Source: Lachnospiraceae bacterium (GTDB lineage: Bacteria; Bacillota; Clostridia; Lachnospirales; Lachnospiraceae). From it: a DNA stretch of 64,000 nt. The stretch's first letter is position 1; each line of letters starts with the position of its first letter. The stretch lies in contig JAFLSY010000007.1 in assembly GCA_022510745.1 (NCBI GenBank), positions 62,001-126,000 on the forward strand, in the 5' to 3' direction. Positions 51,069 to 60,599 of this stretch are shown piece by piece. The notes beneath the pieces are model-generated. The model worked only from the letters and a program-made list of their open reading frames with translations. It was not told the origin of the DNA and did not search any database. The position numbers and the translations under genes are program-made.

Positions 51069-51470
51069 CTACCACACAAATGCAAGTACCTCACCGCCGA
51101 CCTGCAGATCTCTTGCTTTCTTGTCGGTGACAATACCTTGGTTGGTAGAGATGATTGCAATACCCAGACCGCCCAATACCTTAGGCAGTTCTTCCTTGCC
51201 GGCATATACACGAAGGCCGGGCTTGCTGATCCTCTTGATGCCGGAAATGATTCTTTCGTTCTTATCGGCACCGTACTTTAATGCAATACGAATGGTATTA
51301 AAAGCGCCATCTTCAATAATGTCATATTTCTTAATATAACCCTCATCCAGAAGAATCTGTGCGATTGCCAGCTTCATCTTGGAAGAAGGAATATCTACCG
51401 TGTCATGCTTTGCAGTATTGGCATTACGGATTCTTGTAAGCATATCTGCAATAGGATCACTCATTGTCAT
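51069..51470 (-). CDS. rpsH: 30S ribosomal protein S8
   Basis: A 133-residue S8 with [20 protein letters not shown] at the start and the C-terminal [21 protein letters not shown]8 binds the central domain of 16S rRNA and in Escherichia coli represses the spc operon. Spacers on both sides (130 and 171 bp) are unusually long and structured. The first codon is read as ATG-ACA-ATG; two starts are possible. Confidence 0.98.
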   Translation of the reverse strand: MTMSDPIADMLTRIRNANTAKHDTVDIPSSKMKLAIAQILLDEGYIKKYDIIEDGAFNTIRIALKYGADKNERIISGIKRISKPGLRVYAGKEELPKVLGGLGIAIISTNQGIVTDKKARDLQVGGEVLAFVW

Positions 51471-51516
51471 GATTTAGTTTCCTCCTTATCTCTTTGACTT
51501 GAATCATGCCTGCGAC

Positions 51517-51597
51517 GGAAAATGCTTCGCATTTTCCTTGATGTCATATAGCACTTCTTAGGTGATGTATTTTATCACCTTAGAAGTTCTTGACATC
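51517..51597. repeat. Hairpins in the rpsN-rpsH spacer
   Basis: First, GGAAAATGC-TTC-GCATTTTCC (51517-51537), a perfect 9-bp stem with a 3-nt loop. Second, a long composite stem: GATGTCA (51540-51546) pairs with TGACATC (51591-51597), and inside it ACTTCT-T-AGGTGAT (51553-51566) with ATCACCT-T-AGAAGT (51574-51587), 13 of 14 pairs, 7-nt loop. No T-run follows, so it is not a terminator. Confidence 0.75.
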
Positions 51598-51600
51598 GTG

Positions 51601-51786
51601 TTACCAGCTAGCCTTCTTAACGCCGGGGATCTGTCCCTTGTATGCCAATTCACGGAAGCAAATTCTGCAGATTCCGTATTTTCTTAATACCGCATGGGGA
51701 CGACCACAAATATTGCAGCGGGTATAAGCTCTCGTGGAGAACTTGGGTTTACGCTGCTGTTTTAACTTCATAGATGTCTTAGCCAT
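51601..51786 (-). CDS. rpsN: 30S ribosomal protein S14, zinc type
   Basis: A 61-residue S14 of the type Z class. The four zinc cysteines are in CNICGRPH (Cys24, Cys27) and GICRICFRE (Cys40, Cys43), and it ends [11 protein letters not shown]. It lies 14 bp after rplE with GGAGGT upstream of its ATG. Confidence 0.98.
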   Translation of the reverse strand: MAKTSMKLKQQRKPKFSTRAYTRCNICGRPHAVLRKYGICRICFRELAYKGQIPGVKKASW

Positions 51787-51800
51787 GAATTTACCTCCTG

Positions 51801-52340
51801 TTATTTAGCGAAGGGCATGTTGAATAATGTTAACAATTCACGTGCCTCTTCATCGGTCTTTGCAGTTGTTACGAAAATGATATCCATACCTCTTACTTTA
51901 TCTACCTTATCATATTCGATCTCGGGGAAGATAATCTGCTCCTTGATACCGAGTGCATAGTTACCTCTTCCGTCAAATGCATTGGGGTTTACACCTCTAA
52001 AGTCACGTACACGAGGCAATGCCAGGTTAACCAGACGATCCAGGAACTCATACATCTTCTCGCCACGCAGAGTAGTCTTACAGCCGATAGCCATGCCTTC
52101 ACGAATCTTGAAGTTTGCGATGGAGTTTTTAGCCTTTGTCAGCACTGCTTTCTGTCCGGAAATGGTTTCCATATCCTTTACAGCGCTCTCCAAAACCTTG
52201 GCATTCTCTTTTGCTTCGCCAACGCCCATATTGATCACGATCTTATCCAGCTTGGGAACTTCCATTGTGTTCTTATAGCCGAACTTCTTGGTCATTGCCG
52301 CAACGATTTCATCAGTATATAAATCTTTAAGTCTGCTCAC
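51801..52340 (-). CDS. rplE: 50S ribosomal protein L5
   Basis: A 179-residue L5, normal length, that contacts 5S rRNA and the P-site tRNA. Landmarks are the middle [20 protein letters not shown] and LFNMPFAK at the end. It lies 24 bp after rplX and 14 bp before rpsN. Confidence 0.98.
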   Translation of the reverse strand: MSRLKDLYTDEIVAAMTKKFGYKNTMEVPKLDKIVINMGVGEAKENAKVLESAVKDMETISGQKAVLTKAKNSIANFKIREGMAIGCKTTLRGEKMYEFLDRLVNLALPRVRDFRGVNPNAFDGRGNYALGIKEQIIFPEIEYDKVDKVRGMDIIFVTTAKTDEEARELLTLFNMPFAK

Positions 52341-52364
52341 GCTCTGTTTCCTCCTTCCCTAGAA

Positions 52365-52676
52365 TTAATCAATCACTTCGCCGGTTGTCTTTGCAATGCG
52401 GACTTTCTTGTCCCCGTCAACCTTGAAGCCGATTCTGGTAACCTTTCCCTTGTGAACGTACATTACGTTAGATATATCGATGGGAGCCTCTCTTTGGAGG
52501 ATACCACCGTTGGGATTGGCCTGAGAAGGTTTTGCATGCTTGGTGATCATGTTCACGCCTTCAACTGTCACTTTTCTTTTCTTATGGTCTACGGCAATTA
52601 CCTTGCCCTCTTTACCATTATCTTTACCGGCAATAACCTGAACGGTATCACCCTTTTTGATTTTTAACATAGCCAT
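52365..52676 (-). CDS. rplX: 50S ribosomal protein L24
   Basis: A 103-residue L24 with the KOW motif [20 protein letters not shown] near the start. It begins assembly of the large subunit. The start has GGAGGTACCACATGGC upstream; an ATG two codons later is also possible. Spacing is 11 bp from rplN and 24 bp to rplE. Confidence 0.98.
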   Translation of the reverse strand: MAMLKIKKGDTVQVIAGKDNGKEGKVIAVDHKKRKVTVEGVNMITKHAKPSQANPNGGILQREAPIDISNVMYVHKGKVTRIGFKVDGDKKVRIAKTTGEVID

Positions 52677-52687
52677 GTGGTACCTCC

Positions 52688-53056
52688 TTATAATACTTCG
52701 GGAGCGAGGGAAACAATTTTCATGAACTGTTTCTCACGAAGCTCTCTAGCTACCGGCCCAAAGATACGAGTTCCTCTCGGAGTCTTATCTTCCTTGATGA
52801 TTACGGCAGCATTTTCATCAAATTTGATGTAGGAACCGTCTTTACGGCGTGCGCCTTTTACGGTACGAACGACAACAGCTTTTACTACATCGCCTTTTTT
52901 TACAACGCCGCCTGGTGTTGCATCTTTAACAGAAGCAACTATGATATCGCCAATCTGTGCATATCTTCTTGTAGAGCCGCCCATAACTCTGATGCAGAGT
53001 AATTCTTTTGCACCGGTGTTATCAGCAACCTTAAGTCTGCTCTCTTGCTGAACCAT
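52688..53056 (-). CDS. rplN: 50S ribosomal protein L14
   Basis: A 122-residue L14, exactly the usual length, starting [20 protein letters not shown]. It forms bridges to the small subunit. It begins the spc part of the operon with 30 bp to rpsQ; no promoter is evident there, so S10 and spc parts are one transcript. Confidence 0.98.
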   Translation of the reverse strand: MVQQESRLKVADNTGAKELLCIRVMGGSTRRYAQIGDIIVASVKDATPGGVVKKGDVVKAVVVRTVKGARRKDGSYIKFDENAAVIIKEDKTPRGTRIFGPVARELREKQFMKIVSLAPEVL

Positions 53057-53086
53057 GTCAATTCTCCTTCCAAAATAGTACCGTTA

Positions 53087-53341
53087 TTATTTTGCTCTTT
53101 CAACGATTTCCACAAGGCGCCATCTCTTATCTTTAGAGAGGGGTCTGGTTTCCATTACCTTAACGGTATCGCCGATATTGCATTCGTTGTTCTCGTCGTG
53201 AGCCTTCAGTTTATAGGTATCCTTCACGATCTTCTTGTAGAGAGGATGCTTTACATGGTCCTCAATGGCAACAACGATTGTCTTATCCATTTTATTGCTT
53301 ACAACCTTACCAGTACGTGTTTTTCTTAAATTTCTTTCCAC
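53087..53341 (-). CDS. rpsQ: 30S ribosomal protein S17
   Basis: An 84-residue S17 ([20 protein letters not shown], then [19 protein letters not shown]). The GTG at 53341 is taken as start because AAAGGAG lies 8 bp upstream; the frame from 53368 overlaps that site. It is 65 bp after rpmC and binds 16S rRNA early in assembly. Confidence 0.97.
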   Translation of the reverse strand: MERNLRKTRTGKVVSNKMDKTIVVAIEDHVKHPLYKKIVKDTYKLKAHDENNECNIGDTVKVMETRPLSKDKRWRLVEIVERAK

Positions 53342-53406
53342 GGTTAAATCTCCTTTCTGAAATTCCACCCACTAAGGGCAATCATCATGATAAAAACGCT
53401 GCCAGA

Positions 53407-53610
53407 TTAAGCGTTTGCCTTTTCTGTGATAACCGTCTGAATACGGGCAATGTTTCTTCTTACTTCCTTGATCCTTGCCGTGTTATCCAGCTGATTGGTT
53501 GCGTTCTGGAATCTCAAATTGAAAAGCTCTTTTTTAGCATCAACTAACTCTTTTGCTAATTCTGCTTCTGATTTATTTTTCAAATCTTCTACATACTTAT
53601 TAGTTTTCAT
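53407..53610 (-). CDS. rpmC: 50S ribosomal protein L29
   Basis: A 67-residue helical protein with [20 protein letters not shown], near the polypeptide exit tunnel where signal-recognition factors bind. It overlaps the end of rplP by 11 bp. Confidence 0.98.
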   Translation of the reverse strand: MKTNKYVEDLKNKSEAELAKELVDAKKELFNLRFQNATNQLDNTARIKEVRRNIARIQTVITEKANA

Positions 53611-54037
53611 TTGCTACACCGCCTTCCAAATCTGCTTTAGAAACAATCTTACATTTACAAGGGAGCTTGTGCATTGCAAGACGTAATGCTTCTTTTGCAG
53701 CTTCCTCCGGAACTCCTGCGATTTCAAACAGTACACGTCCGGGCTTTACAACTGCTACCCAGTATTCCAGGGAACCCTTACCGGAACCCATACGTGTTTC
53801 TGCGGGCTTTGCCGTTACGGGCTTATCCGGGAAAATCTTTATCCAAACCTTACCGGTACGCTTGGTATAACGGGTAAGTGCGATACGGGCTGCTTCGATC
53901 TGATTGGACTTGATCCAGCAGGGCTCGGTAGCCACAAGACCGTATTCGCCGTAAGTCAGGGTGTTACCCCTTAAGGCCTTACCGGCCATACTTCCGCGGA
54001 ACTGTTTACGACGTTTTACTCTTTTAGGCATTAACAT
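53600..54037 (-). CDS. rplP: 50S ribosomal protein L16
   Basis: A 145-residue L16 with [20 protein letters not shown] at the start and [20 protein letters not shown] toward the end. It lines the tRNA A-site and contacts L25 and 5S rRNA. It starts 2 bp after rpsC with a GGGAGCG site, and it overlaps rpmC by 11 bp. Confidence 0.98.
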   Translation of the reverse strand: MLMPKRVKRRKQFRGSMAGKALRGNTLTYGEYGLVATEPCWIKSNQIEAARIALTRYTKRTGKVWIKIFPDKPVTAKPAETRMGSGKGSLEYWVAVVKPGRVLFEIAGVPEEAAKEALRLAMHKLPCKCKIVSKADLEGGVANEN

Positions 54038-54039
54038 AA

Positions 54040-54693
54040 CTAATTCTCGCTCCCTTCCTGATTTTTAGTGGGAAGAACTTCGCCTTTGTAAATCCATACC
54101 TTGACGCCGACTTTACCATAGGTAGTATCAGCCTCAGCGAAGCCATAATCAATATCTGCTCTCAAAGTCTGCAGAGGAATGGTTCCCTCGTTGTAGAACT
54201 CGGTACGTGCCATATCAGCGCCGCCCAGACGTCCGGAGCAGGCTGCCTTGATACCCAGTGCACCGGCCTTCATAGTTCTGCCCATGCAGGACTTCATAGC
54301 ACGTCTGAAGGATACACGGTTCTCTAACTGCTGTGCAATATTTTCAGCAACCAGCTGTGCGTCCTTATCAGGTCTCTTGATCTCCTTGATATCAACCAGA
54401 ACTTTCTTGCCGGTCTGCTTTGCCAGCTCATTCTTGGTGATTTCGATTTCTGCGCCACCCTTACCGATCACTACGCCGGGTTTTGCGGTGTAAATGATAA
54501 CTTTCACTCTGTCGGATGCTCTTTCGATCTCAATCTTGGAAACACCTGCAGCATATAATTTCTTCTTTAAATACTTTCTGATGTTATAATCTTCAACTAA
54601 ATAGTCAGAGAATTCTGCATCAGCGTACCACTTGGAATCCCAATCTTTAATAACGCCGACTCTAAGGCCGTGAGGATTAACTTTCTGTCCCAT
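54040..54693 (-). CDS. rpsC: 30S ribosomal protein S3
   Basis: A 217-residue S3 with [20 protein letters not shown] at the start and the KH domain [16 protein letters not shown] in the middle. S3 forms part of the mRNA entry tunnel with helicase-like function. It is 22 bp after rplV. Confidence 0.98.
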   Translation of the reverse strand: MGQKVNPHGLRVGVIKDWDSKWYADAEFSDYLVEDYNIRKYLKKKLYAAGVSKIEIERASDRVKVIIYTAKPGVVIGKGGAEIEITKNELAKQTGKKVLVDIKEIKRPDKDAQLVAENIAQQLENRVSFRRAMKSCMGRTMKAGALGIKAACSGRLGGADMARTEFYNEGTIPLQTLRADIDYGFAEADTTYGKVGVKVWIYKGEVLPTKNQEGSEN

Positions 54694-54715
54694 ATATCTC
54701 TATATGTCTCCTTTC

Positions 54716-55105
54716 CTACTTCTTCTCATCCAGAACGATGGTGATGTGGCTCATCTGCTTCTCAATTCTGTAAGCTCTGCCCTGTGCCCTGGGTCTTACT
54801 CTCTTCATGGTAGGTCCCTTGTTTGCACAGCATTCCGCAATATAAAGGTTTGCGGGATTCATGCCGTTGTTGTTTTCAGCATTTGCAACTGCAGACTCTA
54901 ACAGCTTCTTGATAACGCTTGATGCATATCTGGGATTGTATGACAGGATTGCAAGTGCAGACTGTACATCCTTACCTCTGATGGCATCTAATACGAAACA
55001 CGCCTTCTGAACAGAAACTCTAGCATAGGATAACTTAGCTGAAGGTCTGGTATCTTTACGGGCATTTCTTTCTCTTTTAATTTGACTTCTATGTCCTTTA
55101 GCCAT
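54716..55105 (-). CDS. rplV: 50S ribosomal protein L22
   Basis: A 129-residue L22 with the tunnel hairpin region around RARGRAYRI-like VRPRAQGRAYRIEKQMSH at the C-terminus. Its loop lines the exit tunnel where macrolide resistance mutations occur. The start at 55105 has AAGGAGG upstream; the frame from 55132 would start in the spacer. It is 44 bp after rpsS. Confidence 0.97.
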   Translation of the reverse strand: MAKGHRSQIKRERNARKDTRPSAKLSYARVSVQKACFVLDAIRGKDVQSALAILSYNPRYASSVIKKLLESAVANAENNNGMNPANLYIAECCANKGPTMKRVRPRAQGRAYRIEKQMSHITIVLDEKK

Positions 55106-55149
55106 AGAATTTGTCCTCCTTTCAATTTTCAAGCGACAAGACTTAATCC

Positions 55150-55431
55150 TTATCTAACCTTGGATTTTTTCTCGTCTTTTCCGTGGCCTCTGAAGGTTCT
55201 GGTTGCAACAAACTCTCCTAACTTGTGTCCAACCATATCTTCGGTTACATATACAGGAACGTGCTTTCTGCCATCGTGTACTGCAATTGTATGTCCCACG
55301 AAAGAAGGGAAAATTGTAGAACGACGGGACCAGGTTTTAATAACCTGCTTTTGTCCTGATGCATTAAGAGCATCTACTTTTTTCAGTAAGCTCTGATCTG
55401 CGAAAGGTCCTTTTTTCAGTGATCTAGCCAT
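55150..55431 (-). CDS. rpsS: 30S ribosomal protein S19
   Basis: A 93-residue S19, normal length, with [19 protein letters not shown] at the start and [19 protein letters not shown] near the end. It lies in the head of the small subunit close to S13. It starts 16 bp after rplB with GAGGAAAA upstream of its ATG. Confidence 0.98.
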   Translation of the reverse strand: MARSLKKGPFADQSLLKKVDALNASGQKQVIKTWSRRSTIFPSFVGHTIAVHDGRKHVPVYVTEDMVGHKLGEFVATRTFRGHGKDEKKSKVR

Positions 55432-55447
55432 TGTTTTTCCTCCTCAA

Positions 55448-56290
55448 CTATTTGATAGCCCTACCGTCTCTTCTTCTTACGATCAGCTTGTTAGACTTGT
55501 TTTTCTTCTTACGGGTCTTCAAGCCGAGTGCAGGCTTGCCCCAAGGGGTGCTCGGTCCGGGACGTCCGATACCGGTCTTACCTTCACCACCGCCATGAGG
55601 GTGGTCGTTGGGGTTCATTACGGAACCGCGCACGGTGGGACGGATGCCCATGTGGCGCTTACGTCCTGCTTTACCGATATTGATAAGGCTGTGGTCAACA
55701 TTGCCTACAACACCGACGGTCGCTCTGCAAACCAGAGGAACCATTCTCATTTCACCGGAGGGAAGTCTTAAGGTAGCATACTTGCCTTCCTTAGCCATCA
55801 GCTGTGCGCTGTTGCCTGCGGAACGAACCAGCTGGCCGCCCTTGCCGGGATATAACTCAATGTTGTGTACCTGAGTACCAACAGGGATCTGCGTTAAGGG
55901 TAAGCAGTTACCCACTCTTACTTCGGCATGCTCGCCGTTCATTACCTTCATACCGTCGGTCAGCCCTTCGGGAGCAATGATGTAAGCCTTCTGGCCGTCC
56001 TCATAACAGATGAGCGCAATGTTTGCGGTTCTGTTAGGATCATACTCGATGCCGATCACGGTAGCGGGAATACCGTCCTTATTTCTTTTAAAATCGATGA
56101 TTCTGTACTTTCTTCTGGAACCACCGCCACGATGTCTTACGGTGATCTTCCCCTGATTGTTACGGCCCGCATTCTTATTTAAAGAAACCAAGAGAGACTT
56201 CTCGGGAGTCTTCTTTGTGATTTCAGAGAAATCGGAACCGGTCATATTTCTTCTGGAAGGTGTATATGGGTTATATGTCTTAATTCCCAT
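55448..56290 (-). CDS. rplB: 50S ribosomal protein L2
   Basis: A 280-residue L2 with [20 protein letters not shown] at the start and the highly conserved [20 protein letters not shown] near the peptidyl-transferase centre. The start at 56290 has AAAGGAGATACAACA upstream; the longer frame from 56368 is not used. It follows rplW after 103 bp. Confidence 0.98.
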   Translation of the reverse strand: MGIKTYNPYTPSRRNMTGSDFSEITKKTPEKSLLVSLNKNAGRNNQGKITVRHRGGGSRRKYRIIDFKRNKDGIPATVIGIEYDPNRTANIALICYEDGQKAYIIAPEGLTDGMKVMNGEHAEVRVGNCLPLTQIPVGTQVHNIELYPGKGGQLVRSAGNSAQLMAKEGKYATLRLPSGEMRMVPLVCRATVGVVGNVDHSLINIGKAGRKRHMGIRPTVRGSVMNPNDHPHGGGEGKTGIGRPGPSTPWGKPALGLKTRKKKNKSNKLIVRRRDGRAIK

Positions 56291-56393
56291 TGTTGTATCT
56301 CCTTTTCTGTTTGATTCTTTGCGCAGCGGCTCTGCCGCCGCATACCTTAATCGTTTCGCGCGGAACACTGTCTTCCGCCAAAATTCTTCTTAA

Positions 56394-56693
56394 TTATAAT
56401 CCGGCAAAAATCTCAATGTCTTTGCTGTCCTCGGTCAGCTGAACGATTGCCTTCTTGGTCTTGGCGGTTCTGCCGATCGTCATACCGCGTCTTTTCTTCT
56501 TGCCGTCATAGTTCTGGGTATTTACCTTTGCCACCTTAGCTCCCTCGAACATCTTTTCCACAGCTTCCTTGATCTGGGACTTGTTTGCTTCGGGATGTAC
56601 CAAAAAGGTGTATTTCTTCTCTCCCATACCGGCCATGCTCTTCTCGGTGATAACCGGTTTGAGGATTACGTCATAGTATTTAATATCAGCCAT
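56394..56693 (-). CDS. rplW: 50S ribosomal protein L23
   Basis: A 99-residue L23 ([20 protein letters not shown], then [20 protein letters not shown]). It docks trigger factor and SRP at the tunnel exit. Its first base is the last base of the rplD stop, so the two genes overlap by one nucleotide (TAATG-type junction). Confidence 0.98.
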   Translation of the reverse strand: MADIKYYDVILKPVITEKSMAGMGEKKYTFLVHPEANKSQIKEAVEKMFEGAKVAKVNTQNYDGKKKRRGMTIGRTAKTKKAIVQLTEDSKDIEIFAGL

Positions 56694-57313
56694 TATGCGT
56701 ATACCTCCTCAATCTTTGTAACCGCATCCTTGGTCAGCACCACCGTTCCGGCCTTCATCACGTCGTATACGTTCAAGGTTCCGGTCAGGGTCGTCTGCAC
56801 TGTAGGAATATTTCTTGCGGAAAGAACAACTTTCTCATCGTTCTCGGCCAGTACCACCAGGCCCTTTGCCACATTCAGATTATTCATAACAGTCTGGAAC
56901 TTCTTTGTCTTAATTTCATCAAACTTCAACTCGTCAACAACGATGAGCTTGTTGTCGTTTACTTTGCTTGTCAGAGCGGATTTAAGAGCTGCTCTCTTTT
57001 CTTTCTTATTTAACTTGAAAGAATAATCTCTGGGTACGGGAGCGAATACCACGCCGCCGCCTGTCCACTGGGGTGCACGGGTTGAACCCTGTCTTGCGTG
57101 ACCGGTTCCCTTCTGCCTCCAGGGCTTTCTTCCGCCGCCGGATACTTCGGAGCGGGTCTTTGCTTTCTGGGTTCCCTGACGGTTGTTTGCAAGCTGCTGC
57201 ACAACTGCCAGATGAACCAGATGCTCGTTGATTTCAACACCGAAAACGGCATCGTTTAAGTCGATCTTTCCGACTTCCTTGCCTTCCATATTATAAACAG
57301 ATACTTTAGCCAT
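56693..57313 (-). CDS. rplD: 50S ribosomal protein L4
   Basis: A 206-residue L4 with the long tunnel loop around [20 protein letters not shown]. In Escherichia coli L4 represses the S10 operon by binding its leader; the leader before rpsJ here has long-range stems that may do the same. It is 44 bp after rplC. Confidence 0.98.
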   Translation of the reverse strand: MAKVSVYNMEGKEVGKIDLNDAVFGVEINEHLVHLAVVQQLANNRQGTQKAKTRSEVSGGGRKPWRQKGTGHARQGSTRAPQWTGGGVVFAPVPRDYSFKLNKKEKRAALKSALTSKVNDNKLIVVDELKFDEIKTKKFQTVMNNLNVAKGLVVLAENDEKVVLSARNIPTVQTTLTGTLNVYDVMKAGTVVLTKDAVTKIEEVYA

Positions 57314-57357
57314 GTCTGTCTAAATCCTCCTTTCATCTGCGCACCAAAGGTTCGCTG

Positions 57358-58041
57358 CTATGCTTCCACCTTAACGGTTTCTTTGATTGTAACCAATGCC
57401 TTCTTAGCTCCGGGTACCGCACCCTTTACTAAGAGTAAGTTCTTTTCGGCATCCACTCTTACAACCTCAAGATTCTGAACGGTTACTTTTACACATCCCA
57501 TATGTCCGGGCATTCCTTTTCCCTTGAACACGCGGCTGGGGGAAGAGCAGGCACCGTTGGAACCCTGATGACGATGGAACTTGGAACCATGGGCCATAGG
57601 TCCTCTGTGCTGTCCGTGTCTCTTAATAGCACCCTGGAAGCCTTTACCTTTGGAAATAGCAGACGCGTCAACCTTATCGCCTGCCGCGAAGATATCAGCC
57701 TTGATCTCTGCGCCGAGTGTGTACTCGTCCGCATTGTCAAATTTGAACTCTCTTACATATCTCTTGGAGCTTACGCCGGCCTTCTTGAAATGTCCCTGCA
57801 TAGCTTGGCTTACGCCATGTCTGTGAATCACTTCCTTGCTGCCGCCCGCATCCTTGTTGACGATTCTTTCTTTCTTGTCCACGAAGCCAACCTGTACCGC
57901 GCTATAACCGTCGTTTTCCACGGTCTTGATCTGCGTTACCGCACAGGGACCCGCCTGAAGAACGGTTACGGGAATCAGTACGCCGTCTTCATTGAAGATT
58001 TGAGTCATTCCGACTTTTGTTGCTAAAATTGCTTTTTTCAT
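57358..58041 (-). CDS. rplC: 50S ribosomal protein L3
   Basis: A 227-residue L3 with [20 protein letters not shown] at the start and the central [19 protein letters not shown] that contacts the peptidyl-transferase region. The stretch usually reading [16 protein letters not shown] here reads [16 protein letters not shown], with an added cysteine. It is 85 bp after rpsJ and has GGAGGAAAAC upstream. Confidence 0.98.
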   Translation of the reverse strand: MKKAILATKVGMTQIFNEDGVLIPVTVLQAGPCAVTQIKTVENDGYSAVQVGFVDKKERIVNKDAGGSKEVIHRHGVSQAMQGHFKKAGVSSKRYVREFKFDNADEYTLGAEIKADIFAAGDKVDASAISKGKGFQGAIKRHGQHRGPMAHGSKFHRHQGSNGACSSPSRVFKGKGMPGHMGCVKVTVQNLEVVRVDAEKNLLLVKGAVPGAKKALVTIKETVKVEA

Positions 58042-58126
58042 GTTTTCCTCCTGTTTGTTCTACAGCGGGGCGCTGCACATCCTGCCATCCGGCATTCCGT
58101 ACGTCTGCGTCCATACTAGTAGGGGA

Positions 58127-58447
58127 TTATTTTGTTTTCATTTTGATGTCGATGTAAACACCGGCAGGCATTTCCAGTCTCTGCAGCGCATCCACCGTCT
58201 TCTGTGTCGGTGCGATGATATCGATCAATCTCTTGTGGGTTCTCTGCTCAAACTGCTCACGGGAATCCTTATACTTGTGAACCGCTCTTAAAATAGTAAC
58301 AACCTCTTTCTTGGTAGGAAGAGGCACCGGGCCGCTCACCTGGGAACCGTTCTTCTTAACTGTTTCGATGATTTTTTTGGCAGATGCATCAACCAGCTGA
58401 TGATCATAAGCTTTCAGTGTAATTCTCATTACTTGACTTGTTGCCAT
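58127..58447 (-). CDS. rpsJ: 30S ribosomal protein S10
   Basis: A 106-residue S10 with [20 protein letters not shown] and the C-terminal [16 protein letters not shown]. It opens the S10 operon; in many bacteria S10 also acts in antitermination with NusB. ATG at 58447 is taken as start with AAGGAGG upstream; the ORF from 58555 would run through the leader hairpins. An ATG six codons later is an alternative. Confidence 0.97.
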   Translation of the reverse strand: MATSQVMRITLKAYDHQLVDASAKKIIETVKKNGSQVSGPVPLPTKKEVVTILRAVHKYKDSREQFEQRTHKRLIDIIAPTQKTVDALQRLEMPAGVYIDIKMKTK

Positions 58448-58730
58448 AAAAAAAGTCGCCTCCTTTTCGCACTTTTCTTGATAAGTACGACAAGCGGTGA
58501 CTGTACACTCTCCCGTGTGTGTCCTGTTTTCAAACATACCACAACATGCTTTCAACTTCGTTTCTCACGGTTGTTTCTGCCTTATGCAGACTTGATTTTT
58601 GTACAGTGACTTGTCGTCAGTTTCCTAACTTGACATTCGCTCCACGGAAAACCTGCTATCCGGCGTTGCCTTTAGCAGCAACCTCACGCTTCATAGCTAT
58701 CATGCCACAGCAAATATTAATATACATGGT
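58448..58730 (-). promoter_or_regulatory. Structured leader of the S10 operon
   Basis: About 275 nt lie between the promoter and rpsJ. A long-range stem pairs ACGACAAG...ACTGTAC (58487-58506) with GTACAGT...CTTGTCGT (58601-58617), 15 pairs with an internal loop. Shorter hairpins are inside and outside it, including a GAGGTTGCTGCTAAAGGCAAC segment upstream of about 58670 (GTTGC-CCTTTAGCA type pairs). No reading frame is convincing. This is the position of ribosomal-protein autoregulatory leaders; the regulator is not known, L4 by analogy. Confidence 0.65.
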
Positions 58731-58761
58731 ATTATACAGGATTGCAAGCATTTTTTCACAA
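58731..58761 (-). promoter_or_regulatory. Promoter of the S10-spc operon
   Basis: On the minus strand TATAAT is at 58731-58736, with TTGTGA at 58756-58761 19 bp upstream (TGTGAA with 18 bp is an alternative). The start would be near 58724. Confidence 0.7.
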
Positions 58762-58783
58762 AAATTGTATTTTTTTAAATACA

Positions 58784-58819
58784 TTCCCGCGGAGCGCTTA
58801 AAATTTCACTCCGCGGGAA
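58784..58819 (-). terminator. Terminator of putP
   Basis: A perfect 11-bp GC-rich stem (58784-58794 and 58809-58819) with a 14-nt loop lies just after the putP stop. On the minus strand only TGTATTT follows before more A/T, so termination efficiency is uncertain. Confidence 0.72.
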
Positions 58820-58831
58820 CAAAAATCGCCT

Positions 58832-60379
58832 TTATTCTACTCTTCCGGCCTTTACATCTTCAAACTCCTGTAACATCTCTTCACTGGGTGCGGTTCCTGC
58901 AATGCTGGCAATGACGATTGCCAAAAAGCTGAGCGCAAAACCTACGACCAAAGAGTAAAGTCCCGTAGCCGCTCCTAAAGTAGCGCCGCCGGCCAGAGGG
59001 ATATAGTCCCATATGATAACGGTCAGCGCACCTGTTACGATACCTGCCACCGCACCAGCAAAATTGGTCTTCTTCCAGAATAATGACAGCAGTACCAGAG
59101 GACCGAAAGCAGCACCAAAGCCTGCCCACGCGTTGGATACCAGCCCCATAATGGTATTGTTGGGATTGAGTGCGATGATATAGGCCAATATCGCGATCAC
59201 AAATACGGTAAAGCGGCTGATATTCAATACCTTCTTATCGTCGGCTTTCTTGTCGATGATTCCCTTATAAATATCCTCCGCCACACTGGAGGCACTGACA
59301 AGCAGCTGGGAATCCGCGGTAGACATAATGGCTGCGAGAATACCGCAGAGGAAGAGTCCGGCGATCAGAGGCGCATTCATCTCTTCCGTAAACACCTTCT
59401 TGATCATTTCAATGAAGATTTTCTCGCTGCCGCTCTCTACTAACATCGTCTGCATATAAGCGCGTCCTACCACACCGATCACGCAGGCAAAGAACAGGGA
59501 GAGCGCCACCCATATGATGGCAACCGTCTTGGATTTTTTAAGCTCTGTCTCATTCTTTACCGCCATAAAACGCACCAGGATGTGGGGCATGCCACAATAA
59601 CCGAGTCCCCAGCCCAGACCGGAGATAATATTAATGAAATTATTATTCTGCTCGCCGTATTTCATCAGATTCAAGAAATTTGCGCTGTTGGCTACATTAC
59701 CCTCTGCGGCCAGACCTGAAGCAATCGTCATACCCTCCTGCCGCATGAAAAATAATGCGATGATCGGCACGGCCAGAATTGCCACCAGCATCAGGGTTCC
59801 CTGAATAAAGTCGGTAGTGCAGACCGCCATAAAACCACCCATAAAAGTATAGATCAGAATGACCACCGCACCGATGGTCAGTGCAACCGTATAATCTACA
59901 CCAAAGACGGATTCAAAGAGCTGTCCGCCTGCTGCCAATGCGGATGCACAGTATACCAGAAAGAAGATAACAATTGTAATAGAAGAAACTGTCATCAGTA
60001 CCTTCTTTTTATCATGAAATCTGTTCTCAAAATAAGCCGGCAGCGTTACCGCATTGTTGGCACGAATAGTATATCGCCGTAATCTGGTAGAAATGATCAA
60101 CCAGTTTAGTACCGTACCCACAAACAGACCGATCGCTGTCCAGCCGTCGCCACCCACACCGACAAGATAGATCGCGCCGGGCAGACCCATTAACAGCCAG
60201 CCGCTCATATCCGATGCCTGTGCGGAAAGCGCCGCAACAAAACCGCCTAACTTTCTGCCACCTAAAAAATAGTCCTCTGAGTTATTATTCCCTTTTGCAA
60301 ACCATGCACCTATAATGATCATCATTAACAGATACAGGACAAACGCCACAATGACCCATCCTAAAGTATTTCCAGTCAT
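58832..60379 (-). CDS. putP: Sodium/proline symporter
   Basis: A 515-residue protein with 13 transmembrane helices of the solute:sodium symporter family. Landmarks are SEDYFLGGRKLGGFVAALSA, QASDMSGWLLMGLPGAIYLV and the later RFMAVKNETELKKSKTVAI region. It imports proline with sodium, probably as compatible solute or nitrogen source. No putA or regulator is adjacent. Own promoter and terminator make it monocistronic. Confidence 0.94.
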   Translation of the reverse strand: MTGNTLGWVIVAFVLYLLMMIIIGAWFAKGNNNSEDYFLGGRKLGGFVAALSAQASDMSGWLLMGLPGAIYLVGVGGDGWTAIGLFVGTVLNWLIISTRLRRYTIRANNAVTLPAYFENRFHDKKKVLMTVSSITIVIFFLVYCASALAAGGQLFESVFGVDYTVALTIGAVVILIYTFMGGFMAVCTTDFIQGTLMLVAILAVPIIALFFMRQEGMTIASGLAAEGNVANSANFLNLMKYGEQNNNFINIISGLGWGLGYCGMPHILVRFMAVKNETELKKSKTVAIIWVALSLFFACVIGVVGRAYMQTMLVESGSEKIFIEMIKKVFTEEMNAPLIAGLFLCGILAAIMSTADSQLLVSASSVAEDIYKGIIDKKADDKKVLNISRFTVFVIAILAYIIALNPNNTIMGLVSNAWAGFGAAFGPLVLLSLFWKKTNFAGAVAGIVTGALTVIIWDYIPLAGGATLGAATGLYSLVVGFALSFLAIVIASIAGTAPSEEMLQEFEDVKAGRVE

Positions 60380-60417
60380 AATCTATACTTTCCTCCTCAT
60401 CAACAAATACGCCTTAT

Positions 60418-60446
60418 ATTATATACAAGGCTTTCGGTAAAGTCAA
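60418..60446 (-). promoter_or_regulatory. Promoter of putP
   Basis: On the minus strand TTGACT (60441-60446) and TATAAT (60418-60423) are exactly 17 bp apart, about 39 bp before the start codon. Confidence 0.85.
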
Positions 60447-60496
60447 CAAATTAGCGAATTACTAGGATAAAGTAACAGAATCATAAGAGTTTTTAG

Positions 60497-60525
60497 TTGC
60501 CTGCCGGGAGCCGTTAGTGTATAGT
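60497..60525 (+). promoter_or_regulatory. Promoter of the rRNA methyltransferase gene
   Basis: TTGCCT (60497-60502) and TATAGT (60520-60525) are exactly 17 bp apart, with a leader of about 68 nt before the ATG at 60600. Confidence 0.72.
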
Positions 60526-60599
60526 AAGGATTAAAACAGCAACATTATTTATAGAAGAAACTACTACGGAAACGGATTCTCTGAAAAGGAGATACTATT

